Shown here piece by piece: positions 53,417 to 62,782 of a stretch of 64,000 bases of DNA. The stretch spans positions 1 to 64,000 of the forward strand of contig JODI01000027.1 in the NCBI GenBank assembly GCA_000720805.1, given 5' to 3'. The notes under the pieces are model-generated. The model did no database searches. It was not told where the DNA came from and worked only from the letters and a program-made list of their open reading frames with translations. This DNA is from Streptomyces violaceoruber (lineage in GTDB: Bacteria; Actinomycetota; Actinomycetes; Streptomycetales; Streptomycetaceae). Within the stretch, counting starts at the first letter, position 1. Every line of letters starts with the position of its first letter. Position numbers and translations under genes: made by a program.

Positions 53417-54808
53417 TCAGGCAGCGAGGGGAGCAAGCCGCCCCGCGCCGGCCACCGACTCCTCGTAGACCCGGCCCACACGGAGCACCGTCGCGTCGTG
53501 GAAGGGGCGCGCCATCAGCTGCATACCGATCGGCAGTCCGGCGCGGTCGTGACCGACCGGCAGGGTGAGGGCCGGGACGCCGGTGATGTTGGCGGGGGCG
53601 CAGAGGCGGACGTAGCTGTCCGACACGGCCTCGGTCGTGCCATCGGCCCACTCGACGGCTTCCTGCCCCGCCTCGGCGGCGGTCATCGGCACCGTCGGCG
53701 CGGCGAGGACGTCGATTCCGTCGAACATGTGAGCCCAGGCGTCTCGCATCATGGTGCGGGCCCGCTGGGCGCGGAGGTAGTCGCCCGCAGAGGTGAGTTC
53801 ACCGGCCTCCAGCAAGGTGCGAACGTCCGCCGCGTACAGGTCGGGGGTGGCCCGCAGCGACCGCTCGTGGTACGCGGTGGCCTCGGGAACCATCAGCCCC
53901 CACTGGACGGCCTGGATGTAGCGTGCCATCGGGATCTCGACGTCGACGAGCTCCGCCCCCAGCTCCGCCAGCCGCTCGATCGCGCCGCGTACGGACTCCT
54001 CGACCTCGGGCGTGACCCGGTCGAAGTAGTGGTTCCGCGGTACGCCGACCTTCAGTCCTCGCAGGTCGCCTCCCGGGAAGCGGTCCAGCGTGGGGCCGGA
54101 CACGCTCGCCGGGTCGCGCGGGTCGTGGCCGGCGGTCGCCGACAGCACCAGCGCGACGTCCCGGACGGTGCGGGTGAGAGGGCCCACATGGTCCAGTGAC
54201 CAGGACAGCGAGGTCACGCCTGTGCGTGGGACCAGGCCGTAGGTCGGCTTGAGGCCCACCACGCCGTTCAGGGCCGCGGGGACCCGGATGGAACCGCCCG
54301 TGTCCGTGCCCATGGCGAACGTCGCCCCGCCGGCGGCGACAGCTACCGCCGAGCCGCCGCTCGACCCACCCGCGACCCGGCTGTGATCCCAGGCGTTGTT
54401 CGTCTGCGGAGTGGTCAGGCCGTAGGCGAACTCGTGCGTGTGCGTCTTGCCCAGGAGGACGGCCCCGGCCGCGCCGAGCCGTTCGGCCACCCGACTGTCG
54501 CGTTCCGCCACGTGCCCTGTCCGGACGTGCGAACTCGCCGTGGTGGGTATCCCCTCTGCGTCGATCAGATCCTTGAGCGCCATGGGGATCCCGTGCAGCG
54601 GCCCGCGCGGTCCGCTTCCGGAGATCTCCCGTTCGGCGCGGACCGCTGCGGCCAGGGCCGCGTCGGCGGCGACGGTGACGTAGGCGCCCAGCCGTCCTTC
54701 GACGGCGGAAATACGGGCGAGCACCGATTCGGTGAGTTCTACGGGGGACAGCTCCCGTGCGCGCACCGCACGGGAGGCTTCGACCAGCGACAGCTCAAAC
54801 GGTTGCAT
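53417..54808 (-). CDS. amidase signature family hydrolase (AtzE-like)
   Basis: 463 aa. The Ser-cisSer-Lys triad can be placed: K79 (ALKDLID), S149 (VAGGSSGGSA) and S173 (TDTGGSIR). PHG-like and C-terminal GVPALTLPVGHDRAGLPIGM segments fit the family. It hydrolyses amides in the cytoplasm. Its start overlaps by 14 bases the end of a small AtzG-like gene, an arrangement seen with AtzE-type carboxybiuret hydrolases and their AtzG subunit. The exact substrate is unknown. Confidence 0.9.
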   Translation of the reverse strand: MQPFELSLVEASRAVRARELSPVELTESVLARISAVEGRLGAYVTVAADAALAAAVRAEREISGSGPRGPLHGIPMALKDLIDAEGIPTTASSHVRTGHVAERDSRVAERLGAAGAVLLGKTHTHEFAYGLTTPQTNNAWDHSRVAGGSSGGSAVAVAAGGATFAMGTDTGGSIRVPAALNGVVGLKPTYGLVPRTGVTSLSWSLDHVGPLTRTVRDVALVLSATAGHDPRDPASVSGPTLDRFPGGDLRGLKVGVPRNHYFDRVTPEVEESVRGAIERLAELGAELVDVEIPMARYIQAVQWGLMVPEATAYHERSLRATPDLYAADVRTLLEAGELTSAGDYLRAQRARTMMRDAWAHMFDGIDVLAAPTVPMTAAEAGQEAVEWADGTTEAVSDSYVRLCAPANITGVPALTLPVGHDRAGLPIGMQLMARPFHDATVLRVGRVYEESVAGAGRLAPLAA

Positions 54809-55001
54809 CGGCGTTCCCCTGCCCGGCTCGGTAGGAGGACGCGGGAGGGGTCTCGCCGAAATCGAGCTCGCGCAACGTGCTGATCACGGAGTGGATGTAG
54901 TTGGCCGTCGTAGCCACTTCTTCATGTCGGCCGTCCCCGAGGGGGAGCCCCGCCCGCAGCGCCCCTCGGGCTGCCTCTTGGGGGGTGAGTTCGCTGGTCA
55001 T
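54795..55001 (-). CDS. AtzG-like (DUF4089-type) small amidase subunit
   Basis: 68 aa, mostly helical: AARGALRAGLPLGDGRHEEV, TTANYIHSVISTLRELDFGE, ending TPPASSY. The pattern of two helices followed by Pro-Ala and an aromatic residue resembles the small AtzG/GatC-like proteins that stabilise amidases of the AtzE group. ATG 55001 has GGAAGGA upstream. It overlaps the amidase start, so the two are translationally coupled. Confidence 0.6.
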   Translation of the reverse strand: MTSELTPQEAARGALRAGLPLGDGRHEEVATTANYIHSVISTLRELDFGETPPASSYRAGQGNADATV

Positions 55002-55076
55002 GGCTTCCTTCCGGATCTGTGCGGCGCGACGGGCCGGGACTGGTACAGGACCTCCGACCGCCGTAAACGCGAATCA

Positions 55077-55119
55077 TTTGCTTTAGTCGACCGTAGGACC
55101 TACGGTGCCTTAAAGCAAA
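55077..55119. promoter_or_regulatory. nested dyad operator region
   Basis: Outer arms TTTGCTTTA (55077-55085) and TAAAGCAAA (55111-55119) and inner arms CCGTAGG and CCTACGG (55091-55105) share the same centre at 55098. A further CGCTTTTAG lies at 55125. It sits between the divergent AtzG/amidase operon and the MFS gene and is the likely binding site of the TetR at 52651 or another regulator. Confidence 0.65.
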
Positions 55120-55149
55120 CCAATCGCTTTTAGTACGGGAAGGGCCCTC

Positions 55150-56238
55150 ATGCAGAGCATCCCCGCGGGCCTCACGCCTCCCCGCACCTCCCCATCCGGA
55201 CGCCTGCCGTTCGCATTGCACGCCTCGATCCTCATCGCGCTGCTCGCCGCATCCAGCGCGCCGACCCCGCTGTACCCCCACTACCAGGCTCAGTGGCAGT
55301 TGTCGGCCCTCGACATCACGGTGGTCTTCAGCGCCTACGCTCTGGCACTCCTGATCGCACTGCTGACGACCGGAACCCTTTCCGACCATGTCGGACGCCG
55401 CCCCGTGCTCCTGGGCGCGCTCGCGGTCCAGGTCGCCTCCATGGCACTGTTCGCGACGGCCGACGGCCTGACCACCCTGATCAGCGCCCGCGGGCTGCAG
55501 GGCATCGCGACCGGCGCGGCGACCCTCTCAGCAGGTGCGGCTCTCCTCGACCTGGAAGACCCCGCCCGGCCGGGGCGCCCCGCTCTGGCCAACAGCATCG
55601 CGCCAGTGACGGGCATGGCGGCCGACGTCCTTGCAGCCACCCTCATGGTGCGTCGCCCTCGTTCCGGCGATCACGGGGTACGCGGCCCTGATCGCCGTGT
55701 TCGCCGCGCAGCCCATCGCCCTGGTCTCGACGTCCGAGACCGTCCGCCGCCGTCCCGGAGCACTGCGCTCGACGCGGCCCCACCTGGCGCTGCCGTCGGC
55801 GGCCGCCCACGCTCTCCTGCTCAACGGCGCCGGCGTCGTCGCCGTCTGGGCACTCGGCGGCCTCTACTCGTCCCTGGGGCCGGTCTTCACACGGCTCAGC
55901 TCCCCCGGCGGACCCGAATACGCCGGCGGCCTGGTCTTCTTCACGCTGACGGCCGTCGCCGCCCCTACGTACTCGGCTACTTGGCGATGAGTCTGCCCGC
56001 CATCGGCGCCGGCGCCCTCACCGCCGGCTTCGGACTGCGTGCGGCAGCACCGGCCCATGCCGGCTGCGTGACCGTACTGGCGACCGTCGCAGTCTCGACG
56101 CTGACCGCGCCGCTGCGCAGTCGGCGCCGGACACCGTCCGCGGACGCCCACTCCCGCCCGGCAACGAGCAACTACACATCCGCCTCACCGGACACACCCG
56201 CCCGAGACATCTCCGTCCTCGCCACCCATGACAGGTAA
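55150..56238 (+). pseudogene. MFS transporter gene with two frameshifts
   Basis: The first 165 codons are a good MFS start (FALHASILIALLAASSAPTP, SDHVGRRPVLLGALAV, GAATLSAGAALLDLED). Near 55650 the transporter sequence moves to another frame (VPAITGYAALIAVFAAQPIA, NGAGVVAVWALGGLYSSLGP) and near 55965 it returns (YVLGYLAMSLPAIGAGALTA). About 60 residues of the last spans also seem to be missing. The gene is broken unless the base calls are wrong. It shares the nested dyad with the amidase operon, so it may once have moved the amide substrate. Confidence 0.7.
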
Positions 56239-56249
56239 GGAAGGTCTTC

Positions 56250-57185
56250 GTGTTCACCTCATCGCAAACGACCAAGTCCACTACTCCCCCCGCCTCTTCC
56301 TGGACGGTGGGCAACCACACCGTACGACGCATCGACGAAGTGGTCCTGCCCGCGGAGACCGGTCCGTGGCTGCTGCCCGGGGCAACCACCGACGTTGTGA
56401 GCCGGACTCCCTGGCTGAGCCCCGAATTCGTCGACGAACAAGGCGTCCTGCGCCTGGCGAGTCACAGCTTCGCCGTCGAGGTGGACGGCATGCGGGTGCT
56501 GGTGGACACCGGCATCGGAAACGGGAAGCGGCGCTCCAACCCCGCCTGGCACAACCTGAACAGCGACTACGAAGCACGGCTACGGGCGGCGGGCTTCGCG
56601 CCGGAGAGTGTTGACCTCGTGGTCCTGACCCACCTCCACGCCGACCACGTGGGCTGGAACACGCGTGCCGAGGGCGACGCCTGGGTGCCCACCTTCCCGA
56701 ACGCGCGCTATCTCACCTCACGCACCGAGTGGGACCACTGGGCGGGTGTCGACATGGAGGAGGCGCGTCGACAGATGTTCCGGGACTCGGTCCATCCCGT
56801 CCGGGAAGCAGGTCTGTTCGACCTCATCGATGTCGCGGACGAGGGCACGGACGTCGCGCCGGGCATCCGTCTGCTGCCCACCCCCGGCCACACACCGGGG
56901 CAGGTAGCGGTGGAACTGAGCAGCCGTGGCGAGACCGCACTGGTCACCGGCGACAGCATCCACCACCCGGTCCAGATGGCGCATCCGGAGCTCTGCAGCT
57001 GTGTGGACGTCGCTCCCGGACTCGCGGCCAGGACCCGGAACCAGGTGCTCGGCTCACTGGCCGGTACGTCAACTCTCCTGCTGGGGAGCCACTTCCCGCC
57101 GCCGACCGCCGGACACGTGCGACGCGAGGACGGCGGGTACCGACTGGCCCCGGCTCCCTCAGGGGTCACGCCCATCGGCGGCTGA
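56250..57185 (+). CDS. metallo-beta-lactamase fold hydrolase
   Basis: 311 aa. HxHxDH is present as THLHADHVG, followed by GHTPGQ (His) and TGDSIHHP (Asp) and a late GSHFPPP with the last His. The overall pattern (VLVDTGIGNGKRR early, then YLTSRTEWDHW) resembles lactonase-like MBL proteins. It acts in the cytoplasm and its substrate is unknown. The GTG start has AAGGAAGG five bases upstream and lies 11 bases after the broken MFS gene, so they were one operon. Confidence 0.88.
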   Translation: MFTSSQTTKSTTPPASSWTVGNHTVRRIDEVVLPAETGPWLLPGATTDVVSRTPWLSPEFVDEQGVLRLASHSFAVEVDGMRVLVDTGIGNGKRRSNPAWHNLNSDYEARLRAAGFAPESVDLVVLTHLHADHVGWNTRAEGDAWVPTFPNARYLTSRTEWDHWAGVDMEEARRQMFRDSVHPVREAGLFDLIDVADEGTDVAPGIRLLPTPGHTPGQVAVELSSRGETALVTGDSIHHPVQMAHPELCSCVDVAPGLAARTRNQVLGSLAGTSTLLLGSHFPPPTAGHVRREDGGYRLAPAPSGVTPIGG

Positions 57186-57781
57186 AGCGGATCGGAGCAC
57201 CCAGGACGGGCCGCGCACCGAGTCGCACCGGTCCGTGCGGGTGACGTCCCGGGCGTCCGCGTCCAGGCGGCCCGAGAGCGGCTGTGAGACTCCTCCGGCA
57301 TGCGCTCCGTCGTCACCGACGGGGGCCGGGGGAAGTTACGACCGATCACCGGCTTGCGCCCTTTGCGTAAGCCGGCTGTCGGCTGTCCCTCGTGGGCGAC
57401 AGTCACGCCGACGCGTCGCGAACGAGGGCAACCTGCCGGCCCCACTCGCCCCTGGCGGGTCCAGACCTCCCGAGAGGCTCGTGCGTCATACGTGCGTCAC
57501 CGCCAGGCCGTTCGTCTCAGGCGCGCCGATGCCGGTCGATGCCCCGGCCACAGGCTTCAAGGTGGCAGGCCGTGCCTACGGGAATGTACGAGTTGGTGAT
57601 CACGGAGACGTCACAAGGGTGATCGAGAAGGTGCTTCGTCGGCTGTGTCGTGGCGGACACACCGGGATGACAGCATCGGCACAGCACATTCCGGCAACAA
57701 GGCGCTTTCGGGGTGGATCGGGCCGGAGCGGCGCCCCGTACGTTCTGCCGAACCCTGGAGGGCGGATCGAGGAGTGTGCGC
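57186..57781. other. 596-bp region without a recognised gene
   Basis: Only short or shadow frames. It should hold the promoter of the binding-protein gene. Nothing else is recognised. Confidence 0.5.
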
Positions 57782-59353
57782 GTGTTCAACCAGAACCGAG
57801 TCCTGCGGAGAGTGGCCGCTGTCGCATCCATGTCACTGGTGACAGGATGCGGCGTGTTCTCCAGCGCGGGGGCCGGCGGGCCGATAGTCGTCGGGACGAC
57901 CAGCGCCCCCAGCACCCTCGATCCCGCCGGGTCCTGGGACGGCTCCTGGGAACTGTTCCGGAACATCTACCAGACGCTGCTCGCCTACCCCGACGGCGCC
58001 ACCACCCCCCAGCCCGACGCCGCCAAGAGCTGCGCCTTCACGGGCTCAGGCAACCGCACCTACCACTGTGAACTGCGCTCCGGCCTGAAGTTCACCGATG
58101 GCGACACACTCGACGCGCGGGCCGTCAAGTACTCCGTCGACCGGATCCGGACCATCAACGCGCCCAGCGGCCCGGCCGGACTGCTCGGCAGCCTCGACCG
58201 AGTGCAGGTGATCGGCGACCGCGAGGTGGTCTTCCACCTCAACAAGGCCGACGCCACCTTCCCGTTCGTGCTCGCCACCCCGGCCATGTCGATCGTCGAC
58301 CCCGAGGACTACCCCGCCAAGTCGCTGCGCGAGGACGAGTCGGTGCACGGCTCCGGGCCGTACACGCTCAAGTCCTACGACGACGGCAAGAAGGCCGAAC
58401 TCGTCCGCAACAACAACTACCAGGGCTTCGCCGACCGGCAGAACGACGCGGTGACCATCCGCTACTTCCATGATTCAGCCACGATGGTCGAAGCCCTGCG
58501 GTCCGGGGCGATCGATGTCACCTACCGTGGCCTTGCCGCGTCCGACATCGTCGCCCTGCAGTCGTACAACTCCTCCGACCTGCAACTGATCGATGGTGCC
58601 GGTATCGACATCAACTATCTGGTGTTCAACCCCAAGGACCCATGGGCCAGGATTCCGGCCGTACGCAAGGCCGTTGCCCAGGTCGTCGACCGCCCCGCCA
58701 TCGCCTTCAAGGTCTACCAGGGCACCGTCGACCCGCTCTACTCCATGGTCCCGGCCGGGCTGACCAGCCACACCCCCGGCTATTTCGACACATATGGCGA
58801 GCCCAGTACCTCCAAGGCCCGCAAGATCCTTGCTGACGCCGGCATCACCCAGCGGGTCCCGCTCGCTGTCTGGTACACCACCGACCGCTACGGCTCGGGG
58901 ACTACGAAGGAGTTCCAGGAGCTCAAGCGGCAACTGGACGGCTCGGGCCTGTTCACCATCACCCTCAAGAGCCGGCCGTGGAAGGCGTTCGTCGCCGGTT
59001 ACCAGAAGGGCGAGTACCCGGTGTTCGGGCGCGGCTGGTTCCCCGACTTCCCCGACGCCGACAACTTCATCGCCCCCCTCGTCGGTGACCACAACACCCT
59101 CGGCACGCCGTACCTGTCACCCGTGATCACCGGCAAACTGCTGCCGGACTCCCGCAGCGAGAGCGACCGCGGCGAGGTCGTCGAGGACTTCGAGAAGGCC
59201 CAGCAGATCCTCGTCGACGACGCCCGTCTGATCCCGCTCTGGCAGGGGCGGCAGTACATCGCGGCCGGCGACGACATCTCCGTCGGCGAACAGGTGCTCG
59301 ACCCCTCGACGATCATGATGATGTGGGAGCTGCACCGGAAGACCAGTTGGTGA
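57782..59353 (+). CDS. ABC transporter substrate-binding lipoprotein (SBP_bac_5, peptide type)
   Basis: 523 aa. Lipobox LVTGCGVF near residue 20, then the family-5 fold: SAPSTLDPAGSWDGSWELF, QPDAAKSCAF, GLKFTDGDTLDARAVKYSVD and a C-terminal ILVDDARLIPLWQG. It binds oligopeptides or similar solutes outside the membrane. The start GTG 57782 has GAGGAG seven bases upstream; GTG 57776 is in frame. No permease or ATPase gene is adjacent, so it is an orphan receptor. Confidence 0.9.
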   Translation: MFNQNRVLRRVAAVASMSLVTGCGVFSSAGAGGPIVVGTTSAPSTLDPAGSWDGSWELFRNIYQTLLAYPDGATTPQPDAAKSCAFTGSGNRTYHCELRSGLKFTDGDTLDARAVKYSVDRIRTINAPSGPAGLLGSLDRVQVIGDREVVFHLNKADATFPFVLATPAMSIVDPEDYPAKSLREDESVHGSGPYTLKSYDDGKKAELVRNNNYQGFADRQNDAVTIRYFHDSATMVEALRSGAIDVTYRGLAASDIVALQSYNSSDLQLIDGAGIDINYLVFNPKDPWARIPAVRKAVAQVVDRPAIAFKVYQGTVDPLYSMVPAGLTSHTPGYFDTYGEPSTSKARKILADAGITQRVPLAVWYTTDRYGSGTTKEFQELKRQLDGSGLFTITLKSRPWKAFVAGYQKGEYPVFGRGWFPDFPDADNFIAPLVGDHNTLGTPYLSPVITGKLLPDSRSESDRGEVVEDFEKAQQILVDDARLIPLWQGRQYIAAGDDISVGEQVLDPSTIMMMWELHRKTSW

Positions 59354-59418
59354 ATCGGCCGTCCGGGCCTGCTTGTCGGTGACTCCTGATGTGGTTCGTC
59401 AAGCCGTGTAGACGGGCG

Positions 59419-59574
59419 GTTGGCGGCGTGGCTCTGGACCGCCTCGACAACCAGGATCCGCGAGTCGAACTCGACATCGTGACCGTACGGCCCCGCCGCG
59501 CCCCGGTCACCGCCGCCCGCGCGCACTCCTTCGGCTTCGGCGGCCACAACGTCTGCCCGGTCCTGACCCGCTGA
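59419..59574 (+). pseudogene. C-terminal remnant of a beta-ketoacyl-ACP synthase II (FabF type)
   Basis: One frame reads LDRLDNQDPRVELDIV, PRRAPVTAARAHSFGFGGHN and ends VCPVLTR before a TGA. This matches the last 45-50 residues of FabF-type ketosynthases, where NSFGFGGHN carries part of the active-site loop; here the Asn is His. No upstream part of the gene exists. It is the relic of a deleted fatty-acid or polyketide gene. Confidence 0.65.
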
Positions 59575-59969
59575 CGCCTGCCGAGCCACGGAGCAGGACA
59601 GGGGCGCAGCCGGAGGCGGGTCCTGTCCAAGTTCTCCCTCGATCGGATCGTGCGGCCCGCGGGAATCTCGTGGCCCTGGCGGCGACCAGTCTGTCCGGTC
59701 GCCCACGGCGGGGTCGTCCGACCGTCCGCTGTGTACGTGTCGTGACCGGGAAGGCGCTCCGATGCCCGATGCGTGGTGTGCCGTCCGTCTCGTACCGCTT
59801 GCTCCGGAGGACCTCGCGGAAGACGGTCTGCCGATCAGGTGGGCCGGCCATGGCGATCCGTCGCCGAATTCGCCAAAGGGTTGAGCGCTTGTCGTCTCCT
59901 CTTCACGATGTGCCTGTCAAGAGCCCGACGGCAGGACCTCGGGCCCAGCGCTGCAGAAGCGAGTCCAGC
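59575..59969. other. 395-bp spacer with a weak hairpin
   Basis: A 7-bp inverted repeat (GGACAGG at 59596-59602, CCTGTCC at 59622-59628) follows the ketosynthase remnant. No gene is recognised. The promoter of the aminotransferase should lie at the right end. Confidence 0.4.
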
Positions 59970-61016
59970 ATGGTGCGTGTCCGTGCGTCCCTGTCTCAAC
60001 TGCCCGCCTACGTCCCGGGCCGCAAACCGCCCGGAGCCATCGTTCTGGCCAGCAACGAGTCGCCCTACGGGCTGCTGCCCGGGGTGGCCGGCACGCTCGC
60101 GGAGGCGGCGGGCGGAGTGTCGCGGTATCCCGACCTGGACGCCACCGGCCTGGTCCGGGCCCTGGCCACGCACCACGGAGTCGATCCGGAGCGGATCGCG
60201 GTGGGCGCCGGCTCCTCCGAGGTCTGCGGACAGCTGCTGCACACGGTCGTCGGCCCCGCCGACGAGGTCGTCTTCGGCTGGCGCTCCTTCGAGGCGTACC
60301 CGATCCTCACCGCGGTCGCGGGCGGAACGGCGGTGAAGGTGCCCCTGCGTGAACACACTCTCGACCTCGACGCCATGGCCAAGGCGGTCACCGACCGGAC
60401 CCGGCTGGTGTTCGTGTGCAACCCCAACAACCCCACCTCCACCGCGCTCGGAGAGCGGGAGCTGCTCGACTTCGCCGACCGGGTGCCACGGGACGTGCTG
60501 ATCGTCGTCGACGAGGCGTACCGGGAGTACGCCGATCCCGCCCTGGTGCCCGACGCCCTCGCCCTCCTCGGCGACCGGCCGAACGTGGTGGTGCTGCGGA
60601 CCTTCTCGAAGGCGTACGGCCTGGCGGGGCTGCGCGTCGGCTACTGCGTCGCACAGCCCGGTCTCGTCTCCCAGGTGCGCAAGACCCAGGTGCCGTTCAG
60701 TGTCAGCGCCCTCGCCCAGCGGGCAGCCGTCCTCGCCCTCGGCGAAGGCGCCGAGGTCGCCCGGCGGGCCGCGCTCACGGTCGCCGAACGGGACCGTGTC
60801 ACACGGCGGTTGCGTGAGCTGGGCCACGACGTGCCCGACTCCCGGTCCAACTTCGTCTGGCTGCCGCTCGCCGACGACAGCGCGGACTTCGCCGTGCACT
60901 GCCTCGGCGGGAGAGTCGTGGTCCGCCCGTTCCCCGGTGAGGGCGTCCGGGTGACGATCGGTCTGCCGGAGGAGAACGACGCCCTGCTCGCACTCGCCGC
61001 GACGTGGAGAGGCTGA
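59970..61016 (+). CDS. PLP-dependent aminotransferase, HisC-like
   Basis: 348 aa, class I/II aminotransferase. ASNESPYG near the start, VGAGSSEV, NPNNPT, DEAYREY and the Schiff-base Lys in RTFSKAYGLAGLR (K214) all fit histidinol-phosphate or aromatic aminotransferases. With the PaaN-like and Lrp genes next to it, transamination of phenylalanine or another aromatic amino acid is more likely than histidine synthesis; this is inference. ATG 59970 or GTG 59973 is the start; the ribosome-binding site is weak. Confidence 0.88.
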   Translation: MVRVRASLSQLPAYVPGRKPPGAIVLASNESPYGLLPGVAGTLAEAAGGVSRYPDLDATGLVRALATHHGVDPERIAVGAGSSEVCGQLLHTVVGPADEVVFGWRSFEAYPILTAVAGGTAVKVPLREHTLDLDAMAKAVTDRTRLVFVCNPNNPTSTALGERELLDFADRVPRDVLIVVDEAYREYADPALVPDALALLGDRPNVVVLRTFSKAYGLAGLRVGYCVAQPGLVSQVRKTQVPFSVSALAQRAAVLALGEGAEVARRAALTVAERDRVTRRLRELGHDVPDSRSNFVWLPLADDSADFAVHCLGGRVVVRPFPGEGVRVTIGLPEENDALLALAATWRG

Positions 61017-61021
61017 AGGCC

Positions 61022-62770
61022 ATGCGCCCCAGCGCGTACGAACGGCATCGCGAGCTGCTCCAGAGCGTCGCCCGGGGCCTTGCCGCCGGTGAGCGCCGCC
61101 GTCCCTTCACCGAGGCGACCGGCCGGGATGCGGCCGAGGCGGGGATGAGATCGACACGCACCGCCGGGAAGGTGTTCGACTCCCTGCTGGGAAAGCCCTT
61201 CGAGCTGGGGCAGCCCGGCGAAGTCGGCCGCGTGGGCACGGAGTCCTCGCCCTACGGCGGCGACCTGGGTATCGACTACCCACGCTGTGACCCGTCGGAG
61301 CTGGTCGCGGCGGCCGCGCGGGCCGCGGCAGGCTGGCGGACCGCGGGGCCCTGCCGGCGCGCGGGACTCGCCGTGGAGATCCTGCGTCGGCTGAACACCC
61401 GCAGTCACGAGCTGGCCCTCGCGGTACACCACACCACCGGCCAGCCGCTGTCGGCCGCGCTGCGCGCCGCCGGGCCGCGCGCCCAGGACCGCGCGCTGGA
61501 AGCAGTGGCCCAGGCGTTCACCGAGTCGGAACGCGTCCCGGCCGACCTGCGCTGGGAGAGCGCCGTACGTGGCGGGCGGCCTCTGGCGATGCAGGGCGGC
61601 TGCACCCTCGTGCCCCGCGGGGTGTCGCTGCTCGTCGGCTGTCCGGACTTCCCGCTGTGGAACGGGTATCCAGGCCTGTTCGCCAGCCTGGTGACCGGCA
61701 ACCCCGTCATCGTCGCCCCGCATCCGCGCTCGGTGCTCCCGTTGGCGATCACGGTGCGGGTCGCCCGGCAGGTGCTCGCGGAAGCCGGTCACGTCCCGGA
61801 CGTCGTGACCCTGGCGCTGGCGGAACCGGAGCGGAGGGTGCACCGGCGACTGGCCACGGACCCGGAAGTGCGCATCGTCGACTTCACCGGCTCCGCACGA
61901 TTCGCCGACTGGCTGGAAGCGCACGCCCGTCAGGCCGTCGTGTTCGCCGACCGGAGCGGGCTGAACACCGTGGTCGTGGACTCGACCGAGGACTACCGGG
62001 GCCTGGTGCGGGGCCTCGCCCTCGCCATGTGCCTGTGCAACGGCACGGTGCGCACCACGCCGCAGAACATCCTGGTGTCCGAGCGGGGCTTCGGTACCGA
62101 CGAGGGCCACAAGACCCTCCGGGATCTCGGGGCCGACCTCGGCGAGGCCGTGGACCGTCTGCTCGGGCATCCCGCACGCGTGGCGCGGTTGCTGGGCGCG
62201 ATCACCTGCGACGAGGTCCGCGGCGCCCTCGCCCAGGCCACGCGGCACGGCCCGGTCCTGCACGCCTCCGCTCCCGTGCCCCACCCGGATCATCCGCACG
62301 CCGATGTGCGCAGCCCGCTGCTCGTGCGGCTGCGGGCCTCGGACGAACGCGTCTACACGCGCGAATGGCCCGGACCGGTGTCCTTCCTGGTGGGGACCGA
62401 ATCGATCTCGCACAGTCTGGCGCTCCTGCGGCTTACGGCGGCGCGGCACGGCGCGCTCCACGCGTCGGTGCACTCCACCGACCCGCTGGTGCTGGCGGCC
62501 GCGGAGACGGCGGCGCTGGGCGCCGGGGCTCATCTGACGGTGAACCTCGCCGACCTGCCGGCCGACCCTTCCTCGGTCCTCGCCGACCCGCCGGGCAGCG
62601 CCGCTCATTTCGTCACCGGACGGTTCCGTGTCGTGCGCTCCCGGTGGCGGGTACCGCAGGCCGCTGCCCGGCCGGCTCAGGCGGCGGAACAGCCGACGGT
62701 CCCCGTGCCTGAGCCCGCCTTGGTCGCCGTTCCGGACTCCGGCCCGGCCGCCGAACTGATCGACGTGTGA
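61022..62770 (+). CDS. PaaN-like aldehyde dehydrogenase homologue, probably inactive
   Basis: 582 aa. It follows PaaN (phenylacetate-degradation ALDH) across its length: LLGKPFELGQPGEVGRVGTE, ILRRLNTRSHELALAVHHTT, WNGYPGLFASLVTGNPVIVA, LNTVVVDSTEDYRGLVRGLA and TTPQNILVSE. In active members the residue before TTPQN is the catalytic Cys (GQMCTTPQN); here it reads GTVRTTPQN with R344. The C-terminal NQSAAFSDFHGTGG-type motif is also absent. ATG 61022 has GGAGAGG upstream. It overlaps the region just after the aminotransferase stop and is probably in the same operon. Confidence 0.8.
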   Translation: MRPSAYERHRELLQSVARGLAAGERRRPFTEATGRDAAEAGMRSTRTAGKVFDSLLGKPFELGQPGEVGRVGTESSPYGGDLGIDYPRCDPSELVAAAARAAAGWRTAGPCRRAGLAVEILRRLNTRSHELALAVHHTTGQPLSAALRAAGPRAQDRALEAVAQAFTESERVPADLRWESAVRGGRPLAMQGGCTLVPRGVSLLVGCPDFPLWNGYPGLFASLVTGNPVIVAPHPRSVLPLAITVRVARQVLAEAGHVPDVVTLALAEPERRVHRRLATDPEVRIVDFTGSARFADWLEAHARQAVVFADRSGLNTVVVDSTEDYRGLVRGLALAMCLCNGTVRTTPQNILVSERGFGTDEGHKTLRDLGADLGEAVDRLLGHPARVARLLGAITCDEVRGALAQATRHGPVLHASAPVPHPDHPHADVRSPLLVRLRASDERVYTREWPGPVSFLVGTESISHSLALLRLTAARHGALHASVHSTDPLVLAAAETAALGAGAHLTVNLADLPADPSSVLADPPGSAAHFVTGRFRVVRSRWRVPQAAARPAQAAEQPTVPVPEPALVAVPDSGPAAELIDV

Positions 62771-62782
62771 GCGAGCCGGTCC

